Shown here in pieces: positions 59,518-64,000 of a DNA stretch of 64,000 nucleotides; positions within the stretch are counted from its first letter, which is position 1; each line of letters begins with the position of its first letter. This DNA is from Brienomyrus brachyistius (Eukaryota > Chordata > Actinopteri > Osteoglossiformes > Mormyridae): positions 1 through 64,000 of the forward strand of contig NW_026043023.1 of the NCBI RefSeq assembly GCF_023856365.1, written 5' to 3'. The notes below the pieces were generated by a model. It saw only the letters and a program-made list of their open reading frames with translations. It was not told where the DNA came from and did not search any database. The translations under genes were made by a program, and so were the position numbers.

Positions 59518-59781
59518 GTATACCTATCCTACCCCATAGCGTGATAAATACCTGTTTTTTTTTTCCCTTATGGGGACCACGAAACTGAAAACCAGGAAAA
59601 CTCTATTTTATAAAAATCTGTGACTGCTGTGGAAAAACTAAAAATGCAAAACCTCTTTTATTTTGCTTGGTTACTTATGGTTATGGTTAGGGCAGGGTGG
59701 GGGTTAAGATTGTCATAGTTAGCGTTAGCATTTATCCAATAGAAGTCAATGAGCGGGCCCCATAAGGATAGGTATACCCTA
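59518..59781. mobile_element. MITE with TIR gtatacctatcc
   Basis: Left gtatacctatcctaccccat, right ccccataaggataggtatac, about 264 bp, interior with 'ggttatggttagggcaggg'. A widespread fish element form; no transposase. Confidence 0.7.
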
Positions 59782-59865
59782 TGTGTGTGCATGTGTGTGT
59801 TTGTCCCATATTGCCTGGGCTTCAGGATACCTCATAACCCGGAACTTCATCAGAAGTAGTTAGAA

Positions 59866-59915
59866 AATGGATGAATGGATGGATGGATGGATGGATGGAT
59901 GGATGGATGGATGGA
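59866..59915. repeat. (ATGG)n microsatellite
   Basis: About 11 ATGG units; could be the tail of a lost SINE. Confidence 0.92.
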
Positions 59916-60296
59916 CAGATCAATAAAAGTACAGAACATCCATTTTACAAAGAACCATCAACACTAAATGTATGCACTGGTCATGCTCCTGGAAATTAAA
60001 CTTCTTTTCTGAAAAGCAGCATGTTCATAAATTAGCTGCTGTTATACCTTGGGGGAACAAATGCAGATGAAATTGTAAAACAAACTGCAGTGGCAAAACA
60101 GTTCTGGCTGCCTGTGCTGCCCTGCCTGCCCGCCCTCCTGCCCATTACGTCCTGCCTGTGCCACCCTCCTGCCTGCCCTCCTGCCTGTTTACGTCTTTCC
60201 TGTGTGCCCTGCTGCCAGTTATTCTGTATTTACATCCGGACTTAACTAATTGAACCATATAAACCATATAAATCAGGACTTTGTTAACGTGACTTC

Positions 60297-60500
60297 TGAC
60301 CTGTGGAGGATGGGCTCCCCCTTTCACTCTGGTTCCTCCAAAGGTTTCTTACTATGACTGAGTTTATCCTTGCCAATGTCGCTTTCTAATTTTTCAGGCT
60401 AGATCTTGCTCACTGGGACAATTGGGCAGGGACAAAGTAAAGTGCTTTGAGACAATGTAAGGCTATGAAAATGTACTATACAAAATAAAGTGAATTGACT
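60297..60500 (+). mobile_element. L2-like LINE 3' end
   Basis: ctgtggaggatgggctcccc, ggttcctccaaaggtttctt and the terminal agtgctttgagacaatgtaa ... caaaataaagtgaattgac are the usual L2-like 3' UTR. Confidence 0.7.
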
Positions 60501-62347
60501 TGAGTAATGTGGCACAAAGCAACCCTTCTTTGCCACAGGAAATGTCTGGTGCAATTTCTTTTTTAATTGTACATGTCAATTGCATAATACCCTAAACTAA
60601 TTCATTATTATTTCTATTATTATCATCATCATCAGTATTTCATTAGTATTCCATGGTATTTAGATTTTTCAGGAATCAGTGTGTGTACTGTATACTTTTT
60701 AATTTATTTGCACTATGTGTAGTGTCTCTGCAGCTGTATATACTTGCTGCATTATGCACAAGAACTTCCCTCAGGCATCAGTATAGTTAATCAAATGTAA
60801 TATTTCTTGCTTGTTTATTAAGTTGTTTTAGGTATTTTGTGTGTTCCACTTAATTTAGTGTAATTAGTCCTAGTTGACTCAGGTTTAGTTAGATTTTTCC
60901 TTCTGTTGTTCCTCTGCATCATGCTACTGTCATAAAATTTCAATGTCTTACCTAACTTAAGAGTTTTGTGCATTGTGTTTTGGAGAGAAAGAAATCATTA
61001 CTTTTTTTCTTTAGATTCATCCACTGATTCTATCACCTATGACACATTCCCCCTGAATATTTGTTTGTTTATTTATGTATTTGCTTGGGGGATGGAATTA
61101 ACAAACAGAAATAACTGAATGAATCAGGGTAGTGAAAAACATTTATAAACTTATCATTTTGGTATTGGTACGATCCTGTTCTGGTTAGTTAGCCGAGGGA
61201 GTAAATCATCCGGAGTTTCATCTCTCAATCTCCTCCTACACCCACTCAGCATCACAGTATGGACTCCCCAATGCAACTGATCTGCACGTATTTGTACTCT
61301 GGGAGGAAATTGAAGCCCCCATAGGAAAAACTCAAAGCCTACAGACATATGCACAAAACCAGGGGACATGCTCAGTTCTGCAGGCCTGGAAGTGTGAGAG
61401 AAGGCTATTTATTGAGTTTCCCCTCTGCCCCTGGTAAAGATGAAACATGCACAAGTCATTAAACACACATATACTTACATGAAAGTCTGACTGATACTGG
61501 AGCTTCCAGTGCCCGTAAACCAGGTACTGGGGTACTCCATTTCCTTCTTGATAATTAGCGCCATTGAAAAAAAAACGGTGCCTTTCCTAATATTAACTGA
61601 CTCTCAGACAAATGTACTGCTTGAAGACCCTGCCACTATTCGCATTTTCCAGCAGGAGTCACAAATCTTCATTGCATTCAGTTTATTCTCAGATGAGCTC
61701 ATGCATGTTTCTATGTGCATCTTTACACTTAAACAAATACAGCTAACCTCTGTTGTTATATTCCATATATATTTGTCGTGACTGGCCTTTTTTCTCAAAT
61801 GATGGATTTCTGAAACTAAAACTGACAGTATTCTAAAATATTTATATTGCCACATCATCGACACATGTTCTAATATGACATAGCATTCCCCTGGACCATA
61901 GTGCGACTTAGAGACAAGATATAACATGCCCTTCACGGTAAAACACTAGATAGGTGCAACACTTAATGTCAACGTTGTCAATGTCAATGTTGACTTAATG
62001 TCAACGTTAAATTCATGGATTCGCAAATTAAGTAACACGGTTACAGTACAAAAACGAGCAGAGCTGTGTATGGCATGACTATCTCGCGGCGGCGACAAAA
62101 TATGCTTATCCTTCTAATTATTCAGAAGAAAATATATTTGCAAGCACAGCCGTTCACGGCTTCCGTACAAAAAGCTGTCACTACGCTACAGGAAGAATAC
62201 ACGACCAATATAGGATTTACACAAGTCTGCTTCTTTTGTTTTATTTAGTAACAACTTTCACAAAAATTGACAGCAATACTGCTAAAAGTGCAGATCTGTT
62301 GCCAAATAAAATAAACAAAGAAATTAATCATAAAAATATTCAAAGTA
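60501..62347. other. No gene established
   Basis: AT-rich, with several open frames of 60-110 codons but no domain, signal or splice pattern that I recognise. The 60,108-60,212 area just upstream is a (cctgcc)n-like low-complexity patch. Confidence 0.35.
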
Positions 62348-62355
62348 TATACAGC

Positions 62356-62499
62356 CAGGGGCGCCGCTAGCAATTTTGGGCCCTATGACAAAATATGAGG
62401 TTGGGCCCCCCTATCACACCCATTCAGATCTCTGGGGGCCCCTAAAGGGCGTGGGCCCTTAGAATTGTCCCAACTTTCCCCCCCTTAGCGGCGCCCCTG
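62356..62499. mobile_element. hAT-type MITE, 144 bp, 8-bp TSD
   Basis: Ends caggggcgccgcta and tagcggcgcccctg, duplication tatacagc at 62348-62355 and 62500-62507. Confidence 0.92.
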
Positions 62500-62507
62500 T
62501 ATACAGC

Positions 62508-63005
62508 TAACCATTTCCAATCGAAAAGTACATACAAGTCTCCAATATAAGTTATACAATGGAGCGCAGATAAAACTTTTAAATAGTAATTAACCAAACT
62601 ATATAAAGAATACAAGTTTGAATACAGGTAATTTGTATAAATTTTACTGTGTTCAGACTGAAAAATCAGCACCAGCCTTACACACATTGCAGTTCTGCTT
62701 TTTTCTTCTTTTAGCATAATTACCCGTTTCACGTTCACGAGGCAGAAGATCCCTGCAAATGTGAAAATTCACAAGTAACAGGCACCATTAACCTCAAGCC
62801 ATAACAGTCTGCTAGCCTGAACAATAGCAAAGTCTATGTATTACCAATTATTACGCAGGTTGTCACTTTATCAAATCATGACTGTTACTAAGAAGTGGGA
62901 GTGAAACGCGTGTCACGAGATCTCGCGATATTACAACATGACGAGATTTCTCGTTGGAGCGAAAAGCCGTTTCACGAATGCGCTGCAAATGAGCTGCTGT
63001 AAATA
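62508..63005. other. No gene seen
   Basis: AT-rich spacer. Confidence 0.35.
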
Positions 63006-63219
63006 TGTCGGCATCTGACTAAATTACTATAGTAGATACCCCAGACACTTTTGAATCTTTTGTGTGTCAGCATTTCGGGTGCCCGGCGGAAAATATAAAT
63101 GGCGAAAGGGAGACAGACAAAACACGAACCATCTGTAAGGACTGTAGAAAGCTAATGCCGCACACAGCGGCTAATGCTACTACTAACTACTATGCAAAGC
63201 CATTTGCAGCACCATCATA
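63006..63219 (+). pseudogene. BED zinc-finger (hAT transposase N-terminus) remnant
   Basis: MSASD then TAA, followed by an open frame ITIVDTPDTFESFVCQHFGC, DKTRTICKDCRKLMPHTAAN and TTNYYAKP. The V.QHFG..........C..C...........Y pattern is a BED finger as in hAT transposases and ZBED proteins; the final His pair is lost. Stop at codon 6 and after the finger. Confidence 0.6.
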
Positions 63220-63454
63220 GCTCTTTATTTAAATTCACTGCACCGGTGAAGAAAACATTTTTAAAAAAATGTTATGTTTATTATTGGGTGCTTTCCACTT
63301 CATGCACCCACATACAGCGCTAGCTTAAAGCAATGCATTCTGGTCCTGACGCAATGCATCATGGTTATATTTTTTATCGCCCGTTGCATTACGTCACCAT
63401 GTCACATGGTACCAAAACTCCGCGAGAGCAAGACACATCAGGCAGCACCTCTTA

Positions 63455-63945
63455 GCAGGCTGCACAGGCTGGATCCGCCTCCATTACGACACAACTTTGC
63501 CCTTATTGGCTTAAGATTTTAGTTACATACATGACGTTTGTATATCTGCTATTTCTCCCGAGAAGCAGGTAAAGCGGTAACTGCTTTTCAATTAATTTAC
63601 TTGGTAAAATTAAATTTAAATAAATGATATGAATATTGTAATAGTACTCGTGAGCTTTGTTTGTTGTTAGTTACTGTAATGTTGCGCTGCTTTATTTGTT
63701 TAATCGTCTTGTCTGTGAAGACATTCAAGTTAATCAAATAAGAACTGCACTGTACACTGTACATGACCATAAAAACTTTGAATCCTTGAAATAAATGTTT
63801 TTGATCTTTTCCTTGGCAGTTATCTTTTTACACAGGGCCTCTATGTACACAATAGTTATTTTTTTCACGACTAACAGTATGGATCAGGAGTTGGTTATTG
63901 TAAAAGAAGTAATGTGCATGCAGGTGATATTTGTATAGATTTATA
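63455..63945 (+). repeat. Dispersed repeat R1, copy 2
   Basis: ggctggatccgcctccatta ... gatatttgtatagatttat, same orientation as 35,961-36,450; a few small indels (for example gtttgtatatctg against gtatatctg). Confidence 0.88.
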
Positions 63946-64000
63946 TTTACCCCTAGGTGATAAGTTTGACAGTCATTTCTTTTACCGTTTGGCCTCTCGG

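Overview
The window reads as a transposon-rich stretch of a ray-finned fish (teleost) nuclear genome. The reasons are a split immunoglobulin-type receptor gene of the novel immune-type receptor (NITR) kind, tRNA-derived V-SINEs ending in (TGGA)n, L2- and CR1-like LINE pieces, Tc1 and hAT elements, Ty3/Gypsy LTRs and large AT-rich satellites. The species cannot be named from the sequence. No bacterial operon, CRISPR array or rRNA was seen.

Layout. 0.4-4.5 kb holds LINE pieces and microsatellites. 5.1-9.4 kb (minus strand) is the best gene: a six-exon NITR-like inhibitory receptor with two Ig domains, a membrane segment and an ITIM-type tail. The end of its second Ig exon is tandemly duplicated, and the copy that would be used carries an in-frame TAG. 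10-13.6 kb holds hAT remnants, a perfect 36-bp inverted repeat and a frameshifted copy of an integrase-domain gene. 15-22.9 kb has a solo LTR, half an Ig V-like exon cut at the edge of a large inverted duplication, Gypsy integrase remnants and SINEs. 23-34.5 kb is nested LINEs, LTRs, MITEs and a decayed split transposon gene. 34.8-37.2 kb contains three families of long dispersed repeats and a tRNA-like sequence.

38-40.5 kb has a Gypsy pol tail, then an unrecognised lysine-rich two-exon gene model with a good TATA/CCAAT promoter. 41.3-47.9 kb is a satellite of about 15 copies with (TA)n tracts, interrupted by a SINE, a Tc1 element whose transposase has an in-frame internal deletion, and a GC-rich Gypsy 3' end. 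51.4-52.9 kb (minus) carries three clean exons of a cystatin-fold gene resembling rarres2 (chemerin) with a 1-nt frame break in exon 1. 53-55.5 kb is nested LINE and LTR-like sequence. 56.4-58.0 kb is a 46-bp minisatellite organised into a 690-bp (15-unit) higher-order repeat. The remainder is LINE/SINE/MITE fragments, a BED-finger remnant at 63.0 kb and a second copy of a 490-bp dispersed repeat at the right end.

The only host genes that could work together are immune ones: the NITR-like receptor, the chemerin-like chemoattractant and degenerate Ig-like exons at 17.2 and possibly 48.5 kb. This suggests the edge of an innate immune receptor cluster being eroded by transposons. No clearly new multi-gene system was found. 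The most open items are the 40-kb lysine-rich gene, the duplicated J-like segment of the NITR gene and the structured minisatellite. All family calls rest on reading the translations by eye; no database search was run.
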